A stretch of 64,000 nt of DNA from Pseudaquabacterium inlustre (GCF_038066595.1 NZ_JBBUTH010000009.1:1-64000), one strand, 5' to 3'. Counted from the stretch's first letter, positions 42,847-51,990 are shown. Notes: generated from the sequence alone by a model not told the origin. A program made the numbers and translations.

Positions 42847-44397
42847 ATGTTCGGAAATCTGAAGGTTTCGCAACGTCTGGCGCTGGGCTTCGGCGCCATG
42901 GCCCTGCTGCTGCTGCTGGTGTGCGGTGGGGCCTACCTGGGCATGGCCCGCACGCTGAAGGTCGTCACCGGCGACATCGGCGAGGCCCATGACCGCCTCG
43001 GTGATGCCCGCGCCATGGTGCAGGATGTGCTGGAGCAGGACCTGCACCTGCGCCAGGTGAGCCTGCACAGCGAGGTGCCGGCGATGGAGGCCCAGGCCAA
43101 GCTGGCCCGCGAATCCGGCAAGCGCGTGGCCGAGCGGCTGGACAAGCTGCTCAAGGGCGACCGGCTCGACAGTGCCGAACGCGGCCTGCTGCAGAAGGCC
43201 CAGGCGCTGGATGCGCAGTCGCGCCCGCTGGTGGACAAGGCCGTGGGCCTGGCCATGGCGGTGATGACCGAGGACGCCGCCAAGCTGCTGACCACCCAGG
43301 TCGATCCGCTGTCGCTGCAGCGGCGCGAGGCGCTCAACGCCTTTGCCAAGCTGCAGCAGCAGCGCGCCGATGGCCTGGAGCAGGCGCTGCAGGCCGAAGG
43401 CCGCCTCTCGGCCGGTCTGATGGCCGGTGCGGCGGTGCTGGGCCTGGCGCTGGCCGGCCTTGCCGGCTGGCTGAGCACCCGCTCGGTGACGCAGCCGCTG
43501 CACGAGGCCCTGCGCGCCGCCGGCCGTGTGGCCGAAGGCGACCTCAGCGTGCGGCTGCAGCGAAGCCGCGGCGACGAGTTCGGTGAACTGCTGGGCGCGC
43601 TGGACCGCATGGCCGACCGGCTGCGCGGGGTGATCAGCACGATCCGGCACTCGTCCGAATCGGTGCTGATGGCCTCGGGCGAGATCGCCGCGGGCAACCA
43701 CGACCTGTCGGCCCGCACCGAGCAGCAGGCGGCCAGCCTGCAGGCCACGGTGCACACCATCGACCAGCTGGAAGACTCGGTTCGCCGCAACGCCGAGGCC
43801 GCACAGCAGGCCACGCGCCTGGCAGCCGATGCGTCCGGCGTGGCCGGCCAGGGGGGCGACCGCGTGAGCCAGGTGGTGGCCACGATGGACGAGATCAGCG
43901 CCAGTTCGCGTCGCATCGCCGACATCGTGGGTGTCATCGACGGCATCGCCTTCCAGACCAACATCCTGGCGCTGAACGCGGCGGTGGAAGCCGCCCGCGC
44001 CGGCGAGCAGGGCCGCGGCTTCGCGGTGGTGGCCGGCGAGGTGCGCAACCTGGCGCAGCGCAGTGCACAGGCCGCGCGCGAGATCAAGGGCCTGATCACC
44101 GCCAACGTCGAGAAGGTGGAGAGCGGCACCCGCCTGGCGGCCGAAGCCGGCAGCACGATGGCCGACATCGTGCGCTCGTCGGAGCAGGTGGCCTCGATCA
44201 TCAGCGAGATCAGCCACGCCACGCAGGAGCAGGCCTCGGGCCTCTCGCAGGTGAGCCACTCGGTGCAGCAGGTCGACAGTGCCACGCAGCAGAACGCCGC
44301 GCTGGTGGAGCAGAGCGCCGCCGCCGCCAGCAGCCTGAAGGACCAGACCGCCACGCTGAACCAGGCGGTGGGTGTGTTCCGCATGGAGACGCACTGA
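42847..44397 (+). CDS. Methyl-accepting chemotaxis protein
   Basis: The 516-residue chemoreceptor has TM1 (about residues 12-35), a periplasmic four-helix-bundle sensor, TM2 (about 192-215), a HAMP domain and a cytoplasmic signalling coiled coil. The hairpin tip that binds CheA/CheW is visible in FQTNILALNAAVEAARAGEQGRGFAVVAGEV as its central part. There is no C-terminal CheR-tethering pentapeptide. The receptor lacks its own Cache domain, while the gene just ahead encodes a soluble Cache protein, so the two may form a bipartite sensor. No che genes lie in the window. Confidence 0.92.
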   Translation: MFGNLKVSQRLALGFGAMALLLLLVCGGAYLGMARTLKVVTGDIGEAHDRLGDARAMVQDVLEQDLHLRQVSLHSEVPAMEAQAKLARESGKRVAERLDKLLKGDRLDSAERGLLQKAQALDAQSRPLVDKAVGLAMAVMTEDAAKLLTTQVDPLSLQRREALNAFAKLQQQRADGLEQALQAEGRLSAGLMAGAAVLGLALAGLAGWLSTRSVTQPLHEALRAAGRVAEGDLSVRLQRSRGDEFGELLGALDRMADRLRGVISTIRHSSESVLMASGEIAAGNHDLSARTEQQAASLQATVHTIDQLEDSVRRNAEAAQQATRLAADASGVAGQGGDRVSQVVATMDEISASSRRIADIVGVIDGIAFQTNILALNAAVEAARAGEQGRGFAVVAGEVRNLAQRSAQAAREIKGLITANVEKVESGTRLAAEAGSTMADIVRSSEQVASIISEISHATQEQASGLSQVSHSVQQVDSATQQNAALVEQSAAAASSLKDQTATLNQAVGVFRMETH

Positions 44398-44591
44398 TCG
44401 CCTGCCGGCCCAGCGCGTGACAGACGCGTGCTGCCGCGCTGGATCGGCAACCGGCTGTATCGATCCGCTCGCAAGGGTGAGCGCATGTAACGCCACGGTG
44501 TCGGCCGCCTTGACAGCGGTGGATGCCGTGGCGTTTGACCTGGGCGGCCGGTGTCAATGTCGACAGGCATTTGCCGCACCGGCGGCGGCGT

Positions 44592-44607
44592 TGGCAGGAC
44601 AATTGCA
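44592..44607 (+). promoter_or_regulatory. Sigma-54 promoter of the PEP-CTERM gene
   Basis: TGGCAGGACAATTGCA matches the -24/-12 consensus TGGCACRNNNNTTGCW at all fixed positions except the sixth (G for C), with correct spacing between the GG and GC dinucleotides. Transcription would start near 44618, 25 bases before the ATG. PEP-CTERM/exosortase systems are known to be controlled by the sensor PrsK, the sigma-54 activator PrsR and RpoN, which fits this site. Confidence 0.78.
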
Positions 44608-44642
44608 GGTTCAGGGCTTCCAACTCAACCCACGGGAGCTCC

Positions 44643-45563
44643 ATGTCTGTTCTTGTCCACAAGCTGTATCAGCGCGCTGCGCTGGCGGCCACCACGCTGT
44701 GTCTGCCGATGGCACTGCATGCCGCACCGGCGGTGTCGCTGACGGCCGTTGAACTGCTGGGCGGCACCGATCCGGCCGGCGTCACCGACGTGATCGGTGG
44801 CTATGCCAGCGGCGGTGACTTCTATTACGCCAACAGCACGGGCGACAACGCGTCCTTCTTCCACACCTACGGCGACACCGGCAGCCTGGCGTCCTTCGGT
44901 GCCCGCACCTCGGGCACCGGCACCTGGTACACCCGCACCTCGGCCACCTACACCGACAGCTACACCAACAGCAGCGGCTCGGCACAGACGGTGGTGTTCT
45001 CGTTCTATGTGGATGGCGGCCAGATCGGCCTTTCCGGCTCGGGCCGCGGCTATGCCGACCTGGCGCTGAACCTCAGCTTCAACGGCAGCACGGTTGCCAG
45101 CGAGCACGGCCGCGTGGAACAGACGGCGGCTGGTGTGGTGAGCTGCTCCGACAGCGGCACCGGCGTGCTGGCCTCGTACATGGCCTGTGGCGCGTCGGAT
45201 GCGGCGTCGATCTACAGCGCCGGCACCGGCTACAGCGTGGGCTACACGCTGGCGGCGGGTGAGACCTTGTCGGTGGTCTACGAGATCCTGGCCACCACCA
45301 GCGGCGAAGCCATGGATGTGAGCGGGGCCGAGCTCTACTGCGACGGCTTTCTGGAGACCTTTGCCGTCGAGGTGGGCCAGGAGCCGGGGCAGGGCGGTTC
45401 GTGTGCGTGGTTCAACGGCCTGGCGCGCTCGGGCGACCCGGCCGGCTTCATGCCGAGCGCCGGCTTCAGCCTGACCGCGCAGAACGTGCCCGAGCCGGGC
45501 TCGCTGCTGCTGGCGGCCACGGCCGCGCTCGGTCTGCTGGCCACGCGCCGTCGCCGGGCCTGA
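44643..45563 (+). CDS. PEP-CTERM surface protein, function unknown
   Basis: The 306-residue protein has a signal peptide ending LHAAP and a Ser/Gly/Thr-rich beta-type body (SGTGTWYTRTSATYTDSYTN). It ends with VPEPGSLLLAATAALGLLATRRRRA, a full PEP-CTERM sorting tail: the VPEP motif, one membrane helix and a basic end. The body has four cysteines that could form two disulfides (VVSCSDSG, YMACGAS, LYCDGF, GSCAWF). Such proteins are processed by exosortase and linked to extracellular matrix or floc formation. Its promoter is of the sigma-54 type. No exosortase or EPS genes lie in this window. Confidence 0.85.
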   Translation: MSVLVHKLYQRAALAATTLCLPMALHAAPAVSLTAVELLGGTDPAGVTDVIGGYASGGDFYYANSTGDNASFFHTYGDTGSLASFGARTSGTGTWYTRTSATYTDSYTNSSGSAQTVVFSFYVDGGQIGLSGSGRGYADLALNLSFNGSTVASEHGRVEQTAAGVVSCSDSGTGVLASYMACGASDAASIYSAGTGYSVGYTLAAGETLSVVYEILATTSGEAMDVSGAELYCDGFLETFAVEVGQEPGQGGSCAWFNGLARSGDPAGFMPSAGFSLTAQNVPEPGSLLLAATAALGLLATRRRRA

Positions 45564-45623
45564 CCGCTGCATGCGGGGCGGGCGGGCGCGTGGCGCGCCT
45601 GCGCGCCTACACTGGCGGGCCTC

Positions 45624-47744
45624 ATGCCTGTGCTGCCCGTGTCGCCCGCCTTGCCCGATCTGCCCGAATCCGCGGCGCCCGCCGAGCGCGCCGCCGCGCT
45701 GCGCACCCTGCTGCAGCACCACGCCCACCGCTACTACGTGCTCGACGCGCCGGAAATCCCGGACGCCGAGTACGACCGCCTGTTCCAGGCGCTGCAGGCG
45801 CTGGAGGCGGCGCACCCCGAGCTGCGCACCGCCGATTCGCCCACGCAGCGCGTGATCGGCCAGGTGCTGGACGGCTTTGCCCCGGTGCGCCATGCGGTGC
45901 CGATGCTGAGCATCCGCACCGAGACCGACACCGAGGCCAGCGGCGCCGAGGCCTTCGACGCCCGCGTGCGCCGCGAACTGGCGCTGACCGAGGCCGACCC
46001 GCCGGTGGCCTATGCCGCCGAGCTGAAGTTCGACGGCCTGGCCATCAACCTGCGCTACGAGCAGGGCGTGCTGGTGCAGGCCGCGACGCGCGGCGACGGC
46101 GAGACCGGCGAGGACGTCACGCAGAACATCCGCACCATCGGAAAAGTCCCACTGCGCCTGCTCGCCACCGGCGAGGGGATGGCCGTGCCGCCGTTGCTGG
46201 AGGTGCGCGGCGAGGTCTACATGCGCCGCGACGACTTCGAGGCGCTGAACGAGCGCCAGCGCGAGCGCGGCGACAAGACCTTCGTGAACCCGCGCAATGC
46301 CGCGGCCGGCGCCGTGCGCCAGCTCGATCCGGCGATTGCCGCGCAGCGGCCGCTGAGCTTCTTCGCCTATGGCCTGGGCGAGGTGCGGGGCTGGCCGCTG
46401 CTGGAGTCGCCCGAGGCCACGCACAGTGCGGTGATGGCGGCGCTGGCGGCTTTCGGCCTGCCGGTCAACGGCCTGCGCCAGCGCGTCGAGGGCGCGGCCG
46501 GGCTGGTGGCCTACCACCAGCAGATCGGCGCGCAGCGCGACGCGCTGCCGTTCGACATCGACGGCGTGGTCTACAAGGTGGACAGCCTGGCGCTGCAGCA
46601 GCGCCTGGGCTTCGTCACGCGCGAGCCGCGCTGGGCCGTGGCCCACAAGTACCCGGCGCAGGAGCAGGCCACGCGCCTGAACGGCATCGACATCCAGGTG
46701 GGCCGCACCGGCAAGCTCACGCCGGTGGCCAAGCTGGAGCCGGTGTTCGTCGGCGGCACCACGGTCAGCAATGCCACGCTGCACAACCTGTTCGAGCTGC
46801 GCCGCAAGGGCGTGCGCGTGGGCGACCAAGTGATCGTGCGCCGCGCCGGCGACGTGATCCCTGAGGTGGTGGGCCGCATCCCCGGCGAGCGCGCGGCGTA
46901 CGTGCCCAACTTCCGCATGCCCAGGGCCTGCCCGGTGTGCGGCAGCCTGGTGGAACGCGAGCGCGGCGGCATTGACCACCGCTGCTCGGGTGGCCTGTTC
47001 TGCGGCGCGCAGCGCAAGCAGGCCATCCTGCACTTTGCCGGCCGGCGCGCGATGGACGTGGAAGGCCTGGGCGACAAGCTGGTCGATCAACTGGTCGATT
47101 CGGGCCTGATCCGCACGCTGCCCGAGCTGTATACGCTGGGCGTGGCCAAGCTCACCGCGCTGGAGCGCATGGGCGAGAAGAGCGCGCTGAACCTGGTGGC
47201 CGCGCTGGAGAAGAGCAAGACCACCACGCTGCCGCGCTTCCTGTTTGCACTCGGCATCCGCCATGTCGGCGAGGCCACGGCCAAGGACCTGGCGCGCCAC
47301 TTCGGCAGTCTGGACCGCGTGATGGACGCGCCCGAGGCCGAACTGCTGCAGGTCAACGATGTGGGCCCGGTGGTGGCGCACAGCATCCGCACCTTCTTCG
47401 ACCAGCCGCACAACCGCGAGGTGGCCGAACGGCTGCGCGCCGCCGGCATCACCTGGCCCGAAGGCGAGGGCGCCACCACGCTGCCGCAAACCCTGGCCGG
47501 CAAGACCCTGGTGCTGACCGGCACGCTGCCCACCTTGGGTCGAGAGGACGCCAAGGCGCTGGTCGAGGCCGCCGGCGGCAAGGTGGCCGGCAGCGTGAGC
47601 AAGAAGACCTTTGCCGTGGTGGCCGGCGAGGAAGCCGGCAGCAAGCTGGACAAGGCGCGCGAGCTGGGCATCGCCGTGCTGGACGAGGCCGGGCTGCATG
47701 CGCTGCTGGTCAGCGGCACGCTGCCGGCTGCTCCCGCGGCATGA
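45624..47744 (+). CDS. ligA: NAD-dependent DNA ligase LigA
   Basis: The 706-residue ligase seals nicks using NAD+. In order it has the Ia domain (HRYYVLDAPEIPDAEYDRLF), the adenylation domain with catalytic Lys135 in ELKFDGLAI, an OB fold, a zinc finger (CPVCGSL...HRCSGGLFC), helix-hairpin-helix repeats (FALGIRHVGEATAKDLA) and a C-terminal BRCT domain (GKTLVLTGTLPTLGREDAK). All key residues are present. Its stop overlaps the start of the downstream anion transporter gene (ATGA). The usual partner zipA lies upstream, separated by an accessory block. Confidence 0.96.
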   Translation: MPVLPVSPALPDLPESAAPAERAAALRTLLQHHAHRYYVLDAPEIPDAEYDRLFQALQALEAAHPELRTADSPTQRVIGQVLDGFAPVRHAVPMLSIRTETDTEASGAEAFDARVRRELALTEADPPVAYAAELKFDGLAINLRYEQGVLVQAATRGDGETGEDVTQNIRTIGKVPLRLLATGEGMAVPPLLEVRGEVYMRRDDFEALNERQRERGDKTFVNPRNAAAGAVRQLDPAIAAQRPLSFFAYGLGEVRGWPLLESPEATHSAVMAALAAFGLPVNGLRQRVEGAAGLVAYHQQIGAQRDALPFDIDGVVYKVDSLALQQRLGFVTREPRWAVAHKYPAQEQATRLNGIDIQVGRTGKLTPVAKLEPVFVGGTTVSNATLHNLFELRRKGVRVGDQVIVRRAGDVIPEVVGRIPGERAAYVPNFRMPRACPVCGSLVERERGGIDHRCSGGLFCGAQRKQAILHFAGRRAMDVEGLGDKLVDQLVDSGLIRTLPELYTLGVAKLTALERMGEKSALNLVAALEKSKTTTLPRFLFALGIRHVGEATAKDLARHFGSLDRVMDAPEAELLQVNDVGPVVAHSIRTFFDQPHNREVAERLRAAGITWPEGEGATTLPQTLAGKTLVLTGTLPTLGREDAKALVEAAGGKVAGSVSKKTFAVVAGEEAGSKLDKARELGIAVLDEAGLHALLVSGTLPAAPAA

Positions 47745-48991
47745 GCAGTGCCGGCACCTGGGAGGCGGTGGCCATCTTCGCCACCGTCTACCTGGGCATG
47801 GTCCTCGGCGGCCTGCCGCGCCTGCGGCTCGACCGCACCGGCGTGGCGCTGCTGGGCGCCATCGCGGTGGTGGGCCTCGGGCTGATGACGCCCGAGGCCG
47901 CGGCGCAGGCCATCCACCTGCCGACCATCGTGCTGCTGTTCTCGTTCATGGTGATCTCGGCGCAGATGCGGCTGGGCGGCTTCTACGGCGCGGTGACGCG
48001 CGCCATCGTGGCGCTGCCGCTGTCGCCGGCGGCGCTGATGGGCGTGGTGGTGGGGGTGTCGGCGGCGCTGTCGGCGGTGTTCTCCAACGACATCGTGTGC
48101 CTGGCCGTGGCGCCGGTGCTGGCGCGCGCCTGCCGCCAGCGCGCTCTGGACGCCGTGCCCTACCTGCTGGGCCTGGCCTGCGCCGCCAACATCGGCTCGG
48201 CCGCCACGCTGATCGGCAACCCGCAGAACATGCTGATCGGCGAGGTGCTGAAGCTGCCCTTCGGCGCCTACCTGCGCGAGGCGCTGCCACCGGTGCTGGC
48301 CGGGCTGCTGGCGCTGTGGGCGCTGCTGGCCTGGCCGCTGCGCGGCGCCGGGCTTCAGCCGCGCATCCAGACCGATGCCGCGCGGCGTCCGGCCGACAGC
48401 GACGACGAGCCGCCGCTGGACCGCTGGCAGACCGCCAAGGGCCTGGCCGTGGCCGGCGCGCTGGTGCTGGTGTTCCTGTGGGGCGGCTGGCCGCGCGATG
48501 TGGCGGCGCTGGTGGGCGCCGGCGTGCTGCTGCTCAGCCAGCGCTTCCATTCCAGCCGGGTGATGAGCCTGGTGGACTGGGAACTGCTGGTGCTGTTCAT
48601 GGGCCTGTTCGTTGTCAATGCGGCCTTCGCGCAGACCGGGCTGGCCAGGCAGGCGGTGGCGGCGCTGGCCGGGCAGGGCATCGATCTGAACCAGCCGCTG
48701 CCGCTGATGGGCGCCACGCTGGTGCTCAGCAACCTGGTGTCCAACGTGCCGGCGGTGATGCTGCTGCTGCCGGTGGCCCATGGCGCGCATGTGGGGCCCA
48801 CGCTGGCGCTGATCTCCACGCTGGCCGGCAACCTGCTGATCGTGGGCTCGATCGCCAACATCATCGTCGTCGACGCCGCGCGCCGCGAGGGCATCGCGAT
48901 CGACTGGCGGCGCCACGCGCGCACCGGTGTGCCAGTCACCCTGCTGACGCTGGGGCTGGCCGCCGGCTGGCTGCTATGGCGCGCCGGCTGA
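47741..48991 (+). CDS. SLC13/ArsB-type anion transporter
   Basis: The 416-residue membrane protein has about eleven predicted helices and belongs to the ion transporter superfamily including ArsB, NhaD and SLC13. Typical segments are FSNDIVCLAVAPVLARAC and the repeat counterpart NLVSNVPAVMLLLPVA, with AANIGSAATLIGNPQNML between. The N-N-P motifs form the substrate and sodium sites in known relatives. The substrate may be a carboxylate, sulfate or metalloid anion; this cannot be decided. Its ATG overlaps the ligA stop, so it is co-translated with ligA. Confidence 0.83.
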   Translation: MSSAGTWEAVAIFATVYLGMVLGGLPRLRLDRTGVALLGAIAVVGLGLMTPEAAAQAIHLPTIVLLFSFMVISAQMRLGGFYGAVTRAIVALPLSPAALMGVVVGVSAALSAVFSNDIVCLAVAPVLARACRQRALDAVPYLLGLACAANIGSAATLIGNPQNMLIGEVLKLPFGAYLREALPPVLAGLLALWALLAWPLRGAGLQPRIQTDAARRPADSDDEPPLDRWQTAKGLAVAGALVLVFLWGGWPRDVAALVGAGVLLLSQRFHSSRVMSLVDWELLVLFMGLFVVNAAFAQTGLARQAVAALAGQGIDLNQPLPLMGATLVLSNLVSNVPAVMLLLPVAHGAHVGPTLALISTLAGNLLIVGSIANIIVVDAARREGIAIDWRRHARTGVPVTLLTLGLAAGWLLWRAG

Positions 48992-49041
48992 CGACAATCG
49001 CCCGATCCCGTTACCCCCAAGTCACCCGAGGAGCCGAGCCG

Positions 49042-49587
49042 ATGGCCGTGCGAGAGATCCTGAAGATGGGCGATGCGCGCCTGCTGCGCGTGGCGCAGCC
49101 GGTCACCGCCTTCGACACGCCCGAACTGCACCAGCTGCTGGTGGACATGGCCGACACCATGGCCGCGGCCAACGGCGCCGGGCTGGCCGCGCCGCAGATC
49201 GGTGTGGACCTGCAGGTGGTGATCTTCGGCGGCACCGGGCCCAACCCGCGCTACCCCGACCGCCCGCCGGTGCCGGCCACGGTGCTGATCAACCCGCAGA
49301 TCACGCCGCTGGACGAGGCGATGGAAAGCGACTGGGAAGGCTGCCTGTCGGTGCCCGGCCTGCGCGGCCGCGTGCCGCGCCATGCGCGCATCCGCTACAC
49401 CGGCGTGGACCCGCTGGGCCAGCCCATCGACCGCGAGGCCGAGGGCTTCCACGCCCGCGTGGTGCAGCATGAGTGCGACCACCTGATCGGCCGCCTGTAC
49501 CCCACGCGCATGAGCGATCTGCGCGAACTGGGCTTCACCAGCGTGCTGTTCCCGGAGCTGGACGCCAGCGCCGGCGACGATGACTGA
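49042..49587 (+). CDS. def: Peptide deformylase
   Basis: The 181-residue metalloenzyme removes the formyl group from nascent N-terminal methionine. All three motifs are intact: GAGLAAPQIG (motif 1), EGCLSVPGLRG with the metal-binding cysteine (motif 2) and HECDHLIG with the two metal histidines and catalytic glutamate (motif 3). It is followed after 21 bases by a methionine aminopeptidase, so the pair covers both steps of N-terminal processing. An additional def elsewhere in the genome, near fmt, is likely but outside the window. A GAGGAGCCGAGCCG ribosome region precedes the ATG. Confidence 0.94.
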   Translation: MAVREILKMGDARLLRVAQPVTAFDTPELHQLLVDMADTMAAANGAGLAAPQIGVDLQVVIFGGTGPNPRYPDRPPVPATVLINPQITPLDEAMESDWEGCLSVPGLRGRVPRHARIRYTGVDPLGQPIDREAEGFHARVVQHECDHLIGRLYPTRMSDLRELGFTSVLFPELDASAGDDD

Positions 49588-49608
49588 CATTCGCCAAGGA
49601 GCCCGGCC

Positions 49609-50418
49609 ATGCTGATGTCCGCCCTGATCAAGACGCCCGAGGCCATCGCCCACATGCGCGAGGCGGCGGCCATCGTGGCCGGTGCGCTGGAGATGATCGG
49701 TGCCCATGTGCGCCCGGGCATCACCACCGCGCGGCTGGACCGGCTGTGCCACGACTACATCGTCGACCACGGCGGCGTGCCGTCCTGCGTGGGCTACGAG
49801 GGCTACCGCCATGCCAGCTGCATCTCGGTCAACCATGTGGTCTGCCACGGCGTGCCGGGCGACAAGGCGCTGCGCGATGGCGACCTGCTGAACATCGACC
49901 TGGTGGCCAGCGTGCAGGGCTGGCATGGGGATTCCAGCGCCATGTTCATCGCCGGCCGGCCCACGCTGGCCGCCACGCGCCTGGCCACGCTGACCCAGCA
50001 GGCGCTGTACCTGGGCATCCTGGCGGTGCGCCCCGGTGCGCGCGTGGGCGACATCGGCGCGGCCATCCAGCGCCATGCCCAGGCGCACGGCCTGTCGGTG
50101 GTGCGCGACTACGGCGGCCACGGCATCGGCCAGCAGATGCACGAGGCGCCCGAGGTGCTGCACTACCGCACCGGCAACCCCGGCATCACGCTGGTGCCGG
50201 GCATGACCTTCACGATCGAGCCGATGCTCAATGCCGGCGGCCACGCCTGCCGCACGCTGGCCGACGGCTGGACCGTGGTGACGCGCGACCGCAGCCTGTC
50301 GGCGCAGTGGGAGCACACGGTGCTGGTCACCGAGCAGGGCGCCGAGCCGCTGACGCTGCGGCCGTCCGAGCGCGCGGGCTGGCTGGCCTTCCTGGCGGCA
50401 CAGACGCCGACCGTGTGA
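49609..50418 (+). CDS. map: Type I methionine aminopeptidase
   Basis: The 269-residue pita-bread enzyme removes initiator methionine. The metal ligands are seen in LLNIDLVASVQGWHGDSSAMF (two Asp), GGHGIGQQMHE (His), MTFTIEPML (Glu) and WEHTVLVTE (Glu), and the substrate-side motif is SVNHVVCHGVP. It acts after Def and is encoded just downstream of it. The standard map gene usually sits beside rpsB, so this may be a second copy. The AAGGAGCCCGGCC ribosome site supports the ATG at 49609; an ATG two codons on is possible. Confidence 0.92.
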   Translation: MLMSALIKTPEAIAHMREAAAIVAGALEMIGAHVRPGITTARLDRLCHDYIVDHGGVPSCVGYEGYRHASCISVNHVVCHGVPGDKALRDGDLLNIDLVASVQGWHGDSSAMFIAGRPTLAATRLATLTQQALYLGILAVRPGARVGDIGAAIQRHAQAHGLSVVRDYGGHGIGQQMHEAPEVLHYRTGNPGITLVPGMTFTIEPMLNAGGHACRTLADGWTVVTRDRSLSAQWEHTVLVTEQGAEPLTLRPSERAGWLAFLAAQTPTV

Positions 50419-50506
50419 CGCCCGCAGCCGGTGCGGCGTCAGCCGCCGTGCCAGCTGGTGCGTTGAGCCTGCATGCGCCCGGTGGCGGGCGCTGGAAGGC
50501 GTGCCG

Positions 50507-51961
50507 ATGGCACACGACAGGCGCTTGGCGCACTCCGCGTTCGAATGTCGATGGTGGCTGGGCGGCGCACTGGCGCTGCTGCTGGGCGCGCTGGTCGGTC
50601 TGGCCCTGGTCGGTGGTGCCCAGGCGGCCGAGGACGACGGCTGGCGCGTCGGTCGCCTTGCCGCCACCCAGGGCCGGGTGTGGCTGCTCGACCGCGAGGA
50701 CGGGCCCGGCACCGAGGCCACCGGCCGCGAACGCTGGCGCGACAGCAGCACCACGCCTCTGACCAACTGGCCGCTGGGCCGCGGCGACCAGCTGCGCACC
50801 GCGCCCGATGGCCGTGCCACGCTGCAGATCGACACGCTGACGCTGCGCCTGGGGGCCGACACCGAACTGCGCATCGAGCAACTGGATGCCGCCCGGGTGC
50901 TGCTGTGGCTGCCGCGTGGCGACCTGGCGCTGCACGTGCTGGCCGAGCCGCAGGGCCGGGCCATCGAACTGCGCACGCCCGAGGGGCGGCTGTGGCCGCT
51001 GCGCGTGGGCCACTACCGGGCCAGCCGCGCGCACGACAGCACCCAGGCCACGGCATGGGCGGGTGAATGGCGCTTCGACGCCGATGACAGCGCGCTGAAC
51101 GTGCCGGAAGGCCGGCGCGCGGACTTCTGGCAGCAGGGCCGGCCGCCACGCACCCACTACGCCTGGGTGGGCGTGGACCGCGACGCCTTTGCCGACTGGA
51201 CGCGCCGCGAGGCCCGCAACGATGTGGCGCCGGCCGCGCCGCTGGCGCCCGAGCTTGCCGGCATGCCCGGTGCCGGCGATCTGCAGCGCTGGGGTGACTG
51301 GCGCGACGACCCCGCGGCCGGCCGCGTGTGGCTGCCGCGTGAGTTGCCGCCGGGCTGGGCCCCGTACCGCGACGGCCGCTGGGTGTGGGTGTCACCCTGG
51401 GGCTGGACCTGGATCGACGCCGCGCCCTGGGGCTTTGCCCCCTTCCACTACGGGCAGTGGGTGCTGATCGGCGGCCGGTGGGCCTGGGCGCCCGCGCCGC
51501 GCGTGGAGCGCCACCGCTACGTGCCGGTGCTGCCGGGCTGGGGCCACGTGGTGCCGCGCCACGAGCCGCCACGCCCGTGGCGCCGGCCCGAGCCGCCTCT
51601 GCGCCTGGAACCTCCGCGCCTGGAGCCGCCGCGCACCGAACCGCCCAGGGCCGAACCGCCGCGCGCCGTACCGCCACGGGTGCAGCCACCCCGCGCCGAG
51701 TCGCCGCTGCGCCCCGTGCCACCGGTGCCTGCCGCACCCGTCGTCCCCGCACCGGCTCCGCCTCCGCCCGCGGCGGCCGTACCCGCCGTGCCTGCGGCGC
51801 CATCGGCACCCGGCGCGACGCCCAAGCCCTCGGCACCGCCCGCGCCACCGCCCACGGCCCAGGTGCCGCGTGTTGAACGGCCCTTGCCCGACGGTCGCTT
51901 GCAGCGCGACGGCCACTCGCCGCGCGACTCGCGCCGCAGCGACGAGCACCAGGTCCGCTGA
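50507..51961 (+). CDS. FecR-like / DUF6600 exported protein with proline-rich tail
   Basis: The 484-residue protein has a signal or anchor helix (GGALALLLGALVGLALVGGAQA), a FecR-like beta domain (about residues 50-200), then a tryptophan-rich DUF6600 region (WGDWRDDP, WAPYRDGRWVWVSPWGWTWID, APWGFAPFHYGQWV). A long Pro-rich C-terminal tail has seven EPPR-type pentapeptide repeats. It should be periplasmic or envelope-bound; function is unknown, though the tail could span peptidoglycan or bind partners. The ATG at 50507 follows GGAAGG by eight bases; a GTG at 50501 is in frame. Confidence 0.78.
   Translation: MAHDRRLAHSAFECRWWLGGALALLLGALVGLALVGGAQAAEDDGWRVGRLAATQGRVWLLDREDGPGTEATGRERWRDSSTTPLTNWPLGRGDQLRTAPDGRATLQIDTLTLRLGADTELRIEQLDAARVLLWLPRGDLALHVLAEPQGRAIELRTPEGRLWPLRVGHYRASRAHDSTQATAWAGEWRFDADDSALNVPEGRRADFWQQGRPPRTHYAWVGVDRDAFADWTRREARNDVAPAAPLAPELAGMPGAGDLQRWGDWRDDPAAGRVWLPRELPPGWAPYRDGRWVWVSPWGWTWIDAAPWGFAPFHYGQWVLIGGRWAWAPAPRVERHRYVPVLPGWGHVVPRHEPPRPWRRPEPPLRLEPPRLEPPRTEPPRAEPPRAVPPRVQPPRAESPLRPVPPVPAAPVVPAPAPPPPAAAVPAVPAAPSAPGATPKPSAPPAPPPTAQVPRVERPLPDGRLQRDGHSPRDSRRSDEHQVR
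51602..51706 (+). repeat. Seven 15-bp units encoding RxEPP-type pentapeptides
   Basis: Within the DUF6600 gene, seven consecutive 15-bp units encode RLEPP, RLEPP, RTEPP, RAEPP, RAVPP, RVQPP and RAESP (about residues 366-400). The units have diverged, most towards the 3' end. The number of units may vary between strains. Confidence 0.8.
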
Positions 51962-51990
51962 GCCCGGTCCAGGCGCGTGGGCGTCGGGCG

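Noticed and set aside
44398..44591. tRNA or small RNA in the gap after the chemoreceptor
   Set aside because: There is no cloverleaf, no T-loop consensus and no terminator with a T run. Only the sigma-54 site near the PEP-CTERM gene is convincing.
51594..51710. CRISPR-like repeats
   Set aside because: These are 15-bp in-frame coding repeats without spacers. No CRISPR array or cas gene is seen anywhere in the window.
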